A DNA stretch of 64,000 nt, taken from positions 1 to 64,000 of the forward strand of contig CAWDGB010000001.1 in NCBI GenBank assembly GCA_963801715.1, written 5' to 3'. Position numbers and translations under genes: made by a program. The DNA comes from CAVVJA01 sp963801715 (lineage in GTDB: Bacteria; Actinomycetota; Actinomycetes; Mycobacteriales; Jatrophihabitantaceae). Below the pieces are notes generated by a model, which saw only the letters and a list, made by a program, of their open reading frames with translations, ran no database searches and was not told the DNA's origin. Shown piece by piece: positions 8,789 through 17,350 of the stretch (positions are counted from its first letter, which is position 1; each line of letters opens with the position of its first letter).

Positions 8789-10018
8789 TCAGGTCGTCGG
8801 CGGTGCCGTCGGCGCTTGGGCCAACTTGCCAGGTGGCGTTTCGATCATCTGAGTGACTGTCCGATGGAAATGTTGCACGCCCGGTTCGTTGCGCCCGAAG
8901 ACGAATTGTTCGTTCGTGAAGGCGTCTAGCCCGCGCTGTACTGCTTCACCGGTTGCGTAGTCCTCGTCCAGGGTTACTTCGTAGAACCAGTCTCTGGCGT
9001 GGTCAGCGACTTTGATCTCCTCATCGTCTACGGGCGGCTGGCGTAACAGCACATGCTGCTCGGTCAGGGAGGTGTCCCAGGTCCTGCCCGGTAACACGAA
9101 TGAGATCTCGACGATGCGCCGCCATCCACCGGCAATGGCGATGCCGGGGAACAACCAGAAGATCGGCCCGACGCTCGTAGCCGGTTCCCATGTCTCTTCC
9201 GGGCTACCGGCAACAGCGCCGATCGTCTTGAGTGCGAAGGCCACCCGCATGTGAGGGCCGAACGCGTCGAACGTGGCCATGTTCGAGTGATTCGTGCGGA
9301 ACACGGTGGTCCGGTGCAAAGACGCGAAGTGGTATCCCTCGAGATAGCCGTCGACGACAAGCTTCCAGTTCGGACCCGGCAGATGCGTTGTCGAATGGTG
9401 AAAACAGCGATCGAGGCCGAGGCCGTCCAGCAGCGGTGCCATGTCCCCGAGCCAGGCGTCGAGGTCGATTGATCCGGACGGGTCGAGGCAGACGAACACG
9501 AAGCCTGCCCGCTCGGCGACAGGCAGGGAACGCAGGCTCATCGCACCGCGGTCGACGGGGCCGAAGGTCTCCTCGGCATTGACGCCGACAAGGCAGCCGC
9601 CGAGGTCGTAGGACCACGCGTGATAGGGACAGGTCAGCCGACGCGTATGGCCCACGCCCGCCGGGACGAGTTCGGCGCCTCGGTGCCGACAGACGTTCAG
9701 CATCGCGTGGACGACGCCCGTGGCGTCACGGGTGATCACAACGGGGGTACCCAGGACCTCGACGGCCTTGTAACTGCCCGGCGTCGCCAACTCAGCGGAC
9801 AGCGCGACCGGTAACGGGATGACGCGGTGAATCCGATCCATCTCCTGCTGCCAGATCTCAGGATCGCGGTAGTTCGCAACCGGTTCGCGGTACTGCCCAC
9901 TAGCTTGGTCGGTCGTTTTGCGCCGGTAGTGGTCGACGAGGCGCCGCATGACCCCGAAGGCGTCGTCCCGCAGCACCGGATCGAAATCCAGCGCGGCCGT
10001 GTAAGGGGGCGTCGACAC
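8789..10018 (-). CDS. Rieske-type aromatic ring-hydroxylating oxygenase, alpha subunit
   Basis: A 409-residue non-heme iron oxygenase of the RHO alpha-subunit type. The Rieske [2Fe-2S] site is CRHRGAEL ... CPYHAW with the C-x-H and C-x2-H spacing. The catalytic domain has DGYLEGYHFASLH, giving the two histidines of the mononuclear iron site. The GTG at 10018 was chosen because AGGAGGT sits at 10022-10028; longer starts lack this. No reductase or ferredoxin gene is nearby, so electrons must come from elsewhere. A palindrome 58 bp upstream matches one in front of the GntR gene, so this oxygenase is likely part of the GntR regulon. The substrate is unknown. Confidence 0.88.
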   Translation of the reverse strand: MSTPPYTAALDFDPVLRDDAFGVMRRLVDHYRRKTTDQASGQYREPVANYRDPEIWQQEMDRIHRVIPLPVALSAELATPGSYKAVEVLGTPVVITRDATGVVHAMLNVCRHRGAELVPAGVGHTRRLTCPYHAWSYDLGGCLVGVNAEETFGPVDRGAMSLRSLPVAERAGFVFVCLDPSGSIDLDAWLGDMAPLLDGLGLDRCFHHSTTHLPGPNWKLVVDGYLEGYHFASLHRTTVFRTNHSNMATFDAFGPHMRVAFALKTIGAVAGSPEETWEPATSVGPIFWLFPGIAIAGGWRRIVEISFVLPGRTWDTSLTEQHVLLRQPPVDDEEIKVADHARDWFYEVTLDEDYATGEAVQRGLDAFTNEQFVFGRNEPGVQHFHRTVTQMIETPPGKLAQAPTAPPTT

Positions 10019-10075
10019 CGCTACCTCCTGAGGATCGATCGCGATTCGTCGGCTGTGCCCAGCACAACGCATCAA

Positions 10076-10091
10076 GTCATCTATATGACTT
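10076..10091. promoter_or_regulatory. Probable GntR operator upstream of the Rieske gene
   Basis: The sequence GTCATCTATATGACTT, extended one base each side into an AAGTCAT/ATGACTT inverted repeat (10074-10091), lies between the Rieske start and the 3' end of the GntR gene. Fourteen of its sixteen bases match the site at 10937-10952. HutC/GntR regulators bind AT-centred palindromes of this form. Confidence 0.6.
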
Positions 10092-10148
10092 CGCTAGGAT
10101 GCGGCCGGTTGGGCGTCCCGGTCAACCCGATGCGACCGATGCCACCGG

Positions 10149-10892
10149 TCAGGTGTCGTAGCGCAAGACGTAACGCACTCGGTCGAAGCGGGCGCGACGC
10201 CGGACCCAGAGCACCGGCTTGCCGTCGGCGTCAGCGGTAAGCCCCTCACGGACGACGACGGCAGTGCCGGACGGCACCCCCAGCCGGTGCGCGTCCTCGA
10301 TCGAGGCCGGCTCCGCGCCGAAGGAGCGCCAGAGGTAGCGCAGCGGTGCCGCGGGCGTGTCAAGGAGCACGCCGTAGATACCGTCGGTCTGGCGCCACAC
10401 CGAGGCGACGTCGCGCAGCAGCCGGTCCGGTCCCCACGCCGTAGAGCAGACCCACACCTCACTGTCGACCTCGAGGTTGCTCTCGACGCGTCGCAGGCGC
10501 ACCCGCGGCGCCCGCAGCTCGCGCCGGGCCCGCTCGTCGTCGCCGAGGTCGGTTGTCACCAGACGATCCGTATATCGCTGTCCGCGAGTCTCGAGCTGCG
10601 CTCGTAGGCTTGACGCGAACTCATCTCGGGTGAGCGGAACGGTGACGGCCAGCGTCGCCGGGCGACGTGCCACAAAGGTGCCGACCCCTTGACGTGGATG
10701 CAGCAGTCCCTCCCGGGCCAGCTCTTCCACCGCACGCCGCACGGTCAGGCGGTGCACACCGAGTTCGGCCGCAAGGATCGGCTCGCTGGGTAGCCGGCCG
10801 CCGGGCGGGTAGGTGCCGTCGTCCAGCCGCCCCCGCAGGGTGTCGGTCATGCGCCGGTACAGGGCCGGCTGGGCGGCCCGCGGAACTGCCAT
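10149..10892 (-). CDS. GntR family regulator, HutC subfamily (UTRA domain)
   Basis: A 247-residue regulator. The winged-helix domain at residues 10-75 has the family pattern YPPGGRLPSEPILAAELGVH, LTVRRAVEELAREGLL and HPRQGVGTFVA. The rest has the UTRA effector-binding fold of the HutC group, with RVESNLEVDSEVWV and VPSGTAVVVREGLTADADGK. It is flanked by matching palindromes, one in front of the Rieske oxygenase gene (same strand, downstream) and one in its own promoter, which it shares with the divergent SDR. It is therefore probably an autoregulated local repressor of the oxygenase and SDR genes; the effector is unknown. Confidence 0.88.
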   Translation of the reverse strand: MAVPRAAQPALYRRMTDTLRGRLDDGTYPPGGRLPSEPILAAELGVHRLTVRRAVEELAREGLLHPRQGVGTFVARRPATLAVTVPLTRDEFASSLRAQLETRGQRYTDRLVTTDLGDDERARRELRAPRVRLRRVESNLEVDSEVWVCSTAWGPDRLLRDVASVWRQTDGIYGVLLDTPAAPLRYLWRSFGAEPASIEDAHRLGVPSGTAVVVREGLTADADGKPVLWVRRRARFDRVRYVLRYDT

Positions 10893-10936
10893 GACCCCAC
10901 CCTAGGCAACCGTGTCCCCGGAGACTGCTTGCCCCG

Positions 10937-10952
10937 CTCATCTAGATGACTT
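10937..10952. promoter_or_regulatory. Probable GntR operator between GntR and SDR genes
   Basis: The sequence CTCATCTAGATGACTT contains the perfect 12-bp palindrome TCATCTAGATGA (10938-10949). It sits 45 bp upstream of the GntR start and about 95 bp upstream of the divergent SDR start, and matches the site in front of the Rieske gene at 14 of 16 positions. Confidence 0.6.
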
Positions 10953-11047
10953 AGGGTTCGTGGACCAAGCCGGTGCGGGCGACGAGATCTGTGATGACGC
11001 GCTCGGGTGACGGGACGCGCGCGCGTGCTCAGGTCGTAGAGGACAAC

Positions 11048-11815
11048 ATGGAACTGGGTCTTTCGGGTCGGCGGGCACTGGTCTCCGGCGGGAGTCAGGG
11101 CATCGGCAGGGCAGTGGTAGAGACGCTGCTGGGCGAGGGGGCGTCGGTTGCCCTGTGCGCCCGCGAGAGCGAAGGCGTCGAGACCGCGGTGCGGGAACTT
11201 CAAGACCTCGGCCCCGTCGTGGGGCACGTATGTGACTTCGCCGACGACCAGGCGGTACGCCGCTGGGTCGCCCTGGCCGCGGCTGCACTCGGCGGCATCG
11301 ACATCCTGGTCAGCAACGCGAGCGCCAGTGGACAGCACGGACAGGGACGAGAGCCGTGGGAAGTCAACTTCCGGGTCGACGTCCTGGGCTGCGTCGCGCT
11401 GTGCGAGGCGGCCAAGCCCTACCTCGAACGGTCCGAGGCCGCCGCCATCGTGCAGATCGGCACCATCACCGCGATCGAGCACCACGACGTCCCCATCAGT
11501 CCCAGCTATGGCGCGCTGAAAGCCGCGACGATCAACTACATGGCTCAGCTGGCGCAGCGCTGGGGACCGCTGGGCATCCGCGCCAACACCGTGTCGCCCG
11601 GCCCGATCCTGGTCGAGGGACGCAAGTGGGACAGTCTGCGCGAGCGGCGGCCAGCGATATTCGAGCGTGATCGCGACGCGCACCCGATGAAGCGGATGGG
11701 CACCGCACAGGAGGTCGCGAACATGGTGACCGTTCTCGCCAGCCCCGCGGCGAGCTGGGTGAATGGCGCACACGTTGTCGTGGACGGTGGCTACACCAAG
11801 CGCGTCGGATTCTGA
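11048..11815 (+). CDS. SDR family oxidoreductase
   Basis: An intact 255-residue classical SDR. The nucleotide-binding loop is ALVSGGSQGIGRAV, the NAG-type motif is SNASASG, the active site region reads IVQIGTITAIEHHD and SYGALKAATINYMAQLA (Y and K of YxxxK), and the C-terminus has TVSPGPILVEG. The ATG at 11048 follows AGAGGA at a normal distance; upstream in-frame starts lack this. It is a close paralogue of the broken SDR at 6428-7199, which heads the P450 operon, so one may be a duplicate of the other. Divergent from the GntR gene with a shared operator. Its substrate is likely a hydroxyl intermediate of the Rieske pathway (inference). Confidence 0.88.
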   Translation: MELGLSGRRALVSGGSQGIGRAVVETLLGEGASVALCARESEGVETAVRELQDLGPVVGHVCDFADDQAVRRWVALAAAALGGIDILVSNASASGQHGQGREPWEVNFRVDVLGCVALCEAAKPYLERSEAAAIVQIGTITAIEHHDVPISPSYGALKAATINYMAQLAQRWGPLGIRANTVSPGPILVEGRKWDSLRERRPAIFERDRDAHPMKRMGTAQEVANMVTVLASPAASWVNGAHVVVDGGYTKRVGF

Positions 11816-11881
11816 AGACTCAGGCATGCGCCGACGTCGCGGGCTCGTTGACACGACGCCTAGGCCCGATGCTGGCAGGCA

Positions 11882-12619
11882 GTGCGAGTGCTTATAGATC
11901 TTGAGTCTCTGTATACGGAACCCGGGCGCGTGATCGCCAAGGACGCCGTTGTTGCGCTGCCCTGTGCCGGGCCGGAAAACGGACCGCGGATGGTGGCGCG
12001 CGGGCGCCCCAATGCTGTCGCGCTGCTCACCAGCGAGGCCCTGCGGTGGGGTGTACCGAGGACTACTCTGCACTGCGCGCTTGGGGACGCGCATTACCTC
12101 GAGGGGGCGGTCACGACCTCTAGGGCAGCGGCGGAGGTGACGGCATCGGCGCGTGTGGCGAGCGCTCAGGTAACCGGACTGCTGGTCTACCGTCACCCGC
12201 CCGTGCCACGCCCGCACGGCCCATCTACCCGTCGGGTTCCAGATCCGTCGCTCGCCGAGGATGCGGTGCGCCGTTACTTGGCCAATCTGGAATCTGGTCA
12301 GATGGCGGCCGCGGCAAGCTGCTTCACGCTCGACGCCGTGTACAGCTACCCGCCGCGCGGCCCAGACGGCGCTCGCGGCGTAGCTATGGGTCGCGCGGCC
12401 ATACACGAGGCGTTCCTGGCGCGCGGCACGAACACGGCCCGCCACCAGATCCGAACGGTTGCGGTGGCCGACGACGGCGCGCAGTACGTCATCGACGGCC
12501 GCGTGGTCGGTCTGCCCGGCGGGGCGACCGCCAATTTCCTATCGAGCGTGTCGATCAGCGACGAGGGGCAGATCAACCGGTACGTCACCCGGATGTCCTC
12601 ACCCGAGGTGCTGTTATGA
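11882..12619 (+). CDS. SnoaL/NTF2-like protein, probably two-domain
   Basis: A 245-residue protein whose C-terminal half (from about residue 120) has the NTF2/SnoaL cone-fold pattern: SLAEDAVRRYLANLESGQM, FTLDAVYSYPP, GRAAIHEAFLARG and a final beta-rich stretch. The N-terminal half, ending in GLLVYRHPPVPRP, looks like the second half of a similar domain. The GTG start at 11882 is uncertain and the N-terminus may be truncated. SnoaL-like proteins act as hydratases, isomerases or cyclases on small polycyclic or steroid substrates. The gene follows the SDR on the same strand and probably belongs to the same transcript. Confidence 0.65.
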   Translation: MRVLIDLESLYTEPGRVIAKDAVVALPCAGPENGPRMVARGRPNAVALLTSEALRWGVPRTTLHCALGDAHYLEGAVTTSRAAAEVTASARVASAQVTGLLVYRHPPVPRPHGPSTRRVPDPSLAEDAVRRYLANLESGQMAAAASCFTLDAVYSYPPRGPDGARGVAMGRAAIHEAFLARGTNTARHQIRTVAVADDGAQYVIDGRVVGLPGGATANFLSSVSISDEGQINRYVTRMSSPEVLL

Positions 12620-12957
12620 AGGGGATCGGCAGAAAGGAACGTTATGAAAGCTCGTATGCGTAATCGTTGAACGCACCCACGCCGAACACCCCGACCTGCC
12701 ATGCGTCATTTGCGCTACCCATCCATGAGGGCAAATCCCGCCTACCTTGAATGGTCGAGCGGGAGATTCGACAAGCGTAATCAGAGCATTCTTCGCCGTA
12801 CTATGTCCGACCAGTGAGCACGGCATCCTGACGAGCGAACGCACCAGCCGCGGATAGCCAGGACCGGAATGGCAGCGCGCCGATAATCCGCGTCGATGAA
12901 TCGCGCGATCGCGGACGCGGCCATCATGGGCGCGTTGAACATGCCGTTCAGACGGGC
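12620..12957. other. Stretch with no supportable gene
   Basis: No frame on either strand has a start with a ribosome binding site or a recognisable domain. The minus strand from 12957 down reads through in frame with the truncated flavoprotein's strand for about 40 residues, including MFNAPMMAASAIARF, but matches nothing I can name. It is best seen as decayed DNA at the edge of the catabolic island. Confidence 0.4.
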
Positions 12958-13128
12958 CTAGCGGCCCACGCCCCCCCGGTCGGATACTGCGGTCGCCGCG
13001 AGCACCGCGCGCGCCGGCGTTGGCCCCGCCTCTAGCACCAGCGGCGTCAACCCCCGCTCGAGCAGATGCGCCGCCGCGGCCAGACCCTGCGGGCCCGCGC
13101 CGACCACCACAACCGGAAGATCAGACAT
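12958..13128 (-). pseudogene. N-terminal fragment of an FAD/NAD(P)-binding oxidoreductase
   Basis: The ATG at 13128 opens MSDLPVVVVGAGPQGLAAAA, a textbook GxGxxG dinucleotide-binding loop followed by HLLERGLTPLVLEAG with the acidic end of the second beta strand. The frame stops after 56 residues, where such flavoproteins need 350 or more. No matching continuation is seen in other frames below 12958. It is a truncated remnant. Confidence 0.65.
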
Positions 13129-13456
13129 TGCGACTCTTCATGGCACGTATCGACATCTCTCGATGCGTCATAGTGCTCCGCTCCGCCAGTTGCCCGGCCA
13201 GTTCGAAGCGGAGATCCATCCGGCGGGCGCGCATATGAAACAGCAGGTCGCCCGGCGTGGACACGGCGACATGCCGAGAGCCGGCGATCTCGCGGAACGG
13301 GTGCAGCTCCGCTGGGCGGGATCCAGCGAAAAGCACGCCCCACGCGTCCGACCCGATCCCAACGACACAGGACCGCTCGCCGTCCCGATCGCGGAACCCG
13401 ACCGAACGAACGATGCCAGCGGAATCGGCCAGCAGATCTCGCACCTCGGCAACGTC
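13121..13456 (-). pseudogene. Fragment of a Dyp-type heme peroxidase
   Basis: On the minus strand, residues with the Dyp-type peroxidase pattern run from about 13456 down: DLLADSAGIVRSVGFRDRDG, VVGIGSDAWGVLF, RPAELHPFREI, TPGDLLFHMRARRMDLRFEL. This corresponds to the first third of the enzyme. The distal heme-pocket region (GFxDGT) and the proximal histidine are absent; the frame ends at 13121, overlapping the start of the flavoprotein fragment. Upstream in the same frame there is no credible start. Encapsulin, a frequent Dyp partner, is not in the window. A clear relic. Confidence 0.65.
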
Positions 13457-13796
13457 TATCGCGGCGCGCGGTGGCCGCGGACCAGATCTCCACGGCAGCC
13501 TCGCGAAACCCTTCCCCATCCTGCTGAACCGACGCGTATTGGCGCGATGTGCCATCGTCACGGCGACGTCATCGGCTTTCGTCCAACCCGAGGACAACCG
13601 CGTCAGTGGGGCCTGGCTGAGCGGTCGTGCCGCTGGAAGCCCCGGATTCCGGCGCCTCCATTCGCTCATGGCGGCCAAGGTCGCTCCACAAGGACTCGAC
13701 GGGTAGTGACTTCCCGGTTCGGGCGGCGCACACTGTGCGCGGGACGAGCGGGTTGACCGCGTCGGGCGAGACCACCGGCAAATCGGGGGGAAGACG
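13457..13796. other. Gap before the FAD-linked oxidase gene
   Basis: No credible gene. The last 20 bases contain a G-rich stretch, GGGGGGAAGACG, immediately before the ATG at 13797, serving as its ribosome binding site. The remainder is probably the decayed start of the Dyp peroxidase gene and the promoter of the oxidase. Confidence 0.45.
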
Positions 13797-15158
13797 ATGG
13801 GGATAGATCAACTGCGTGATCAGGTACTGTGCCCGGTCATCACCTCTGATGACGAGGGTTACAACGACGCCCGCAGCGTGCACAACGGCATGTTCGACCG
13901 GCGACCACGGGCAGTGGTCCGGGCTGAGCAGGTCGCGGACGTGATGGCTGCAGTGAATTTCGCACGTGAGACCGGGCTGGATCTCGCCGTCCGAGGTGGT
14001 GGCCACAGCGCGCCGGGATTCGGTACCAACGACGACGGGCTGGTCATCGACCTGTCCTTGATGCGGCACGTGCACGTCGATCCCGCAGCAGGCACTGCGC
14101 GGGCGAGCGGCGGCGCGACCTGGGGCGATTTCAATTACGCGACCCACGCCTACGGCCTGGCGACCACCGGTGGGATCGTGTCGACGACCGGCGTCGGCGG
14201 TCTCACGCTGGGCGGCGGCATCGGCTACCTGACTCGTGGTTACGGGCTGTCCATAGACAACCTGCTGTCGGCCGACCTGGTTACGGCCGATGGCAGGCCA
14301 GTGCGGGCCAGCGAGGCCGAGAACGAGGACTTGTTCTGGGCAATCCGTGGCGGCGGCGGCAATTTCGGCGTCGTGACGTCGTTCGAGTTCCAACTGCATC
14401 CGGTCGACACCGTCACCGTCGGCTTGTTCTTCTACGAACTCGACTACGCGGGCGACCTGCTGCGGTTCTGGCGCGAATGGATCAAGGACGCCCCGGAGAC
14501 GTACGGCGCGTTCCCCGCGTTCCAGATCGCGCCGCCGCTGCCGTTCGTCCCGGAAGACCGGCACGGCGACACATTCGCCATCGCGGTGGTGCACTTCACC
14601 GGACCGATCGAGGCGGGCGACGCGGCTATGGCGCCGTTCCGCGACCTCGCGCCGCGAGTCGGAGAGATGGTTGCCCCGATGCCTTACCCGTGGCTCAACG
14701 GCGCGTTCGACGCGATCTTCCCGAAGGGCATCCGCAGCTACTGGAAAGGCAATTACGTCACCGAACTGACCGACGCGGCGATCGAGGCGCACCTGGCCCA
14801 TGGTCCGAACGTCCCCGAGGTCAGCGCGACGATGCACCTGTACGCGATCAACGGGGCGGCTCATCGCGTCGCCAGCGACCAGACGGCTTTCGCGTACCGG
14901 AACGCCACATTCGCGCCCGTGTACATCGCCGCCTGGTCCGACAGTGCCGACGATGAAGCACGGATCAAGTGGGTGCGGGACTACTACGAGGCAACGGCGC
15001 CGCACTCCGAGCCGGGCGGCTACATCAACTTCATGCAGGACGACGACGAGGGCCGGATCCAGGACAACTACCTCGGAAACTACGCTCGGCTTGTCGACAT
15101 CAAGCGCAAGTACGACCCGGACAACCTCTTCCACGGCAACCAGAACATCAAGCCCTGA
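13797..15158 (+). CDS. FAD-linked oxidase of the berberine-bridge (BBE) type
   Basis: A 453-residue flavoprotein with an N-terminal FAD_binding_4 (PCMH) domain and a C-terminal BBE segment. The histidine that carries covalent FAD is in VRGGGHSAPGFG, and the pyrophosphate loop is GVGGLTLGGGIGYLTRGYGL. The second, cysteinyl FAD attachment of some BBE enzymes is not seen, so attachment is probably through histidine only. The C-terminal GGYINFMQDD and YARLVDIKRKYDPDNLF match the BBE motif. Such enzymes oxidise sugars, alkaloids or other alcohols with oxygen. The gene is intact but isolated between remnants. The start has a strong G-rich ribosome binding site. Confidence 0.88.
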   Translation: MGIDQLRDQVLCPVITSDDEGYNDARSVHNGMFDRRPRAVVRAEQVADVMAAVNFARETGLDLAVRGGGHSAPGFGTNDDGLVIDLSLMRHVHVDPAAGTARASGGATWGDFNYATHAYGLATTGGIVSTTGVGGLTLGGGIGYLTRGYGLSIDNLLSADLVTADGRPVRASEAENEDLFWAIRGGGGNFGVVTSFEFQLHPVDTVTVGLFFYELDYAGDLLRFWREWIKDAPETYGAFPAFQIAPPLPFVPEDRHGDTFAIAVVHFTGPIEAGDAAMAPFRDLAPRVGEMVAPMPYPWLNGAFDAIFPKGIRSYWKGNYVTELTDAAIEAHLAHGPNVPEVSATMHLYAINGAAHRVASDQTAFAYRNATFAPVYIAAWSDSADDEARIKWVRDYYEATAPHSEPGGYINFMQDDDEGRIQDNYLGNYARLVDIKRKYDPDNLFHGNQNIKP

Positions 15159-15175
15159 TTCGAGGGCAGTGCATA

Positions 15176-15328
15176 TTGGAAGCCGACTGTCTGGTTGTCG
15201 GCGCCGGTGCGACGGGGACGGCGTTCGCCGCCGCGCTGATCGACCACGTGGACGTCAGGGTGGTCATGATCGACCGTGCGCACTCCACCAATCGTGATCT
15301 TGGAGATACTGTTCTCGGCGGTCGATAA
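15176..15328 (+). pseudogene. N-terminal fragment of a second NAD(P)/FAD-binding protein
   Basis: From a TTG at 15176 the frame reads LEADCLVVGAGATGTAFAAA, a Rossmann GxGxxG loop, then VDVRVVMIDRAHSTNRD, after which similarity to flavoproteins stops and the frame ends at 15328, about 50 residues in. Intact relatives have several hundred residues. It lies right after the BBE oxidase. Together with the fragment at 12958-13128 it shows that both sides of the oxidase have lost flavoprotein genes. Confidence 0.55.
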
Positions 15329-15438
15329 GTCCAAGATCATCGCGAGATCTGGGCGGCAGCGCAGTCTAAGCCGACGTAATCGCCAGGTGATAATGGCGAT
15401 ACCGCCGCCTAGGTCACATCGATAACCGAGGAGGACCG

Positions 15439-17316
15439 ATGGGCGCTTATCGTTCCGAGTTCCGGCGCAGCATCGAGTCGCGGGACGAGTTCTGGCTCGA
15501 CGCGGCACGAGCGATCGATTGGTCGACGATGCCAACCCGGGCGCTCGACGACAGCAACCCTCCTCTGTACCGGTGGTTTCCCGACGGCGAGCTGAACACC
15601 GCGTTCAACGCGCTCGATCGGCACGCGGACGGCGGCCGCGGTGATCAGCCGGCCTTGATCTGGGACTCGGCGGTGACCGACGCCAAGCGGACCTACAGCT
15701 ATCGCGAGTTGCGCGATGAGGTGGCGCGTTTCGCCGGCGGCCTCGCGTCCCTGGGCGTCGAGAAAGGCGACCGCGTCATCATCTATATGCCGATGGTGCC
15801 GGAAGCCGTCATTGCCATGCTGGCCTGCGCTCGGCTCGGCGCCGTGCACTCCGTCGTCTTCGGCGGCTTCGCCCCGCGCGAGCTCGCCGCCCGCATCGAC
15901 GACGCGCGACCCACATTGATCATCGCGGCGTCCTGCGGCATCGAGCCGACCCGACTCGTCGAGTATCAACCGATCGTCGATCAGGCGCTGAGCATGACGG
16001 CACATCAGCCCGGGCGGATCGTCATGCTGCAGCGCGACGCCAATCCGGCGCCCCTCGGCCCTCGCTACCTGGAGTGGGCCGAGCTGATGGCCGACGCGAA
16101 GCCCGTCGACCCGGTTCCGGTCAAGGCGACCGATCCGCTCTACATCCTTTACACGTCTGGCACGACCGGCCGACCCAAGGGGGTGGTACGCGACGCCGGG
16201 GGCCATGCGGTCGCGCTCACGTACTCGATGAATGCGGTCTACGACATTCATCCCGGTGATGTGTGGTGGACGGCGTCGGACGTCGGCTGGGTCGTCGGGC
16301 ACTCCTACATCTGCTACGCGCCGCTCCTCATCGGCGCGACGAGTGTCATGTACGAGGGCAAACCCGTCGGCACACCAGACGCCGGCGCATTCTGGCGGGT
16401 CATTGCCGAAACCGGTGCGAAAGCGCTGTTCACCGCGCCCACTGCGTTGCGGGCGATCAAGCGGGTCGACCCCGATGGCAAGGAAATCGCCAAGTACGAC
16501 CTGTCGGCGTTCCGCACCTTGTTCATGGCCGGCGAGCGGCTGGACCCGGACACGCTTGGCTGGGCGCGGGACAAGCTCGGCGTCCCGGTGATCGACCACT
16601 GGTGGCAGACCGAGACCGGGTGGCCGATCGCCGCGAACCTGCGCGGGCTGGAGCCGATGACAATCAAGCCCGGTTCGGCCACCGTTGCCGTGCCGGGCTG
16701 GGATGTGCGCATTCTCGATCCGGAGGGCGCAGAGCTACCGCCTGGGCGGCAGGGCGCGATCGCCATCACGCTGCCGCTACCTCCTGGGTCGCTCCCGACG
16801 CTCTGGAACGACGATCAGCGCTACCTGGCGGAATATCTGTCCCGCTACGACGGGTACTACCTCACCGGCGACGGTGGCTATCGCGACGAGGACGGCTATC
16901 TATACGTCATGGGCCGCACCGACGATGTCATCAACGTCGCTGGCCACCGACTGTCGACTGGTGAGATGGAGGCGGTCCTGGCCGCGCATCCGGCCGTCGC
17001 GGAATGCGCAGTCATCGGCGTCCCGGACGAGCTCAAAGGTCAGCTCGCGCGCGGTCTCGTCGTTCTCAAAGCCGGGGTCGATATCGACGAGGACACGCTT
17101 CGCGCGGAGCTTGTCGATGCGGTCCGCCGCGATATCGGCCCGGTGGCGGCTTTCCGCGACGTCGACGTCGTCGCCGGCCTGCCCAAGACGCGCTCTGGCA
17201 AGATACTGCGCAAGACCCTGCGTGGCATCGCCGAAGGGCGAGACGAGCCGGTGCCGTCGACGATCGAAGATCCGGGCGTGCTCGACCAGCTTCGGCCGAT
17301 CCTGCAGGCGCACTGA
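15439..17316 (+). CDS. prpE: Propionyl-CoA synthetase (acetyl-CoA synthetase family)
   Basis: A 625-residue ANL-superfamily acyl-CoA ligase. It would activate propionate (or acetate) to the CoA thioester through an acyl-adenylate in the cytoplasm. The P-loop A3 motif is YTSGTTGRPKGVV, A5 is DHWWQTETGWPI, A7 is YYLTGDGGYRDEDG, and A10 is KTRSGKILRKTLR with the lysine whose acetylation typically regulates the enzyme. GHSYICYAPLLIGATSVMYE and the opening YRSEFRRSIESRDEFW favour PrpE over Acs. The ATG follows GAGGAGG. The gene stands alone, convergent with gnd 35 bases downstream. The acetate-versus-propionate assignment rests on overall sequence feel and should be held at moderate strength. Confidence 0.88.
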   Translation: MGAYRSEFRRSIESRDEFWLDAARAIDWSTMPTRALDDSNPPLYRWFPDGELNTAFNALDRHADGGRGDQPALIWDSAVTDAKRTYSYRELRDEVARFAGGLASLGVEKGDRVIIYMPMVPEAVIAMLACARLGAVHSVVFGGFAPRELAARIDDARPTLIIAASCGIEPTRLVEYQPIVDQALSMTAHQPGRIVMLQRDANPAPLGPRYLEWAELMADAKPVDPVPVKATDPLYILYTSGTTGRPKGVVRDAGGHAVALTYSMNAVYDIHPGDVWWTASDVGWVVGHSYICYAPLLIGATSVMYEGKPVGTPDAGAFWRVIAETGAKALFTAPTALRAIKRVDPDGKEIAKYDLSAFRTLFMAGERLDPDTLGWARDKLGVPVIDHWWQTETGWPIAANLRGLEPMTIKPGSATVAVPGWDVRILDPEGAELPPGRQGAIAITLPLPPGSLPTLWNDDQRYLAEYLSRYDGYYLTGDGGYRDEDGYLYVMGRTDDVINVAGHRLSTGEMEAVLAAHPAVAECAVIGVPDELKGQLARGLVVLKAGVDIDEDTLRAELVDAVRRDIGPVAAFRDVDVVAGLPKTRSGKILRKTLRGIAEGRDEPVPSTIEDPGVLDQLRPILQAH

Positions 17317-17350
17317 TCCGACTGACCGCCCTCTGGGCCAGCGCCGGCTC

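Noticed and set aside
10847..12445. A 532-residue frame on the minus strand
   Set aside because: It is antisense to the SDR and SnoaL-like genes, has no domain, and its composition mirrors the codon structure of the opposite strand.
13569..15134. A 521-residue frame on the minus strand
   Set aside because: Antisense shadow of the BBE-type oxidase, without any motif or ribosome binding site.
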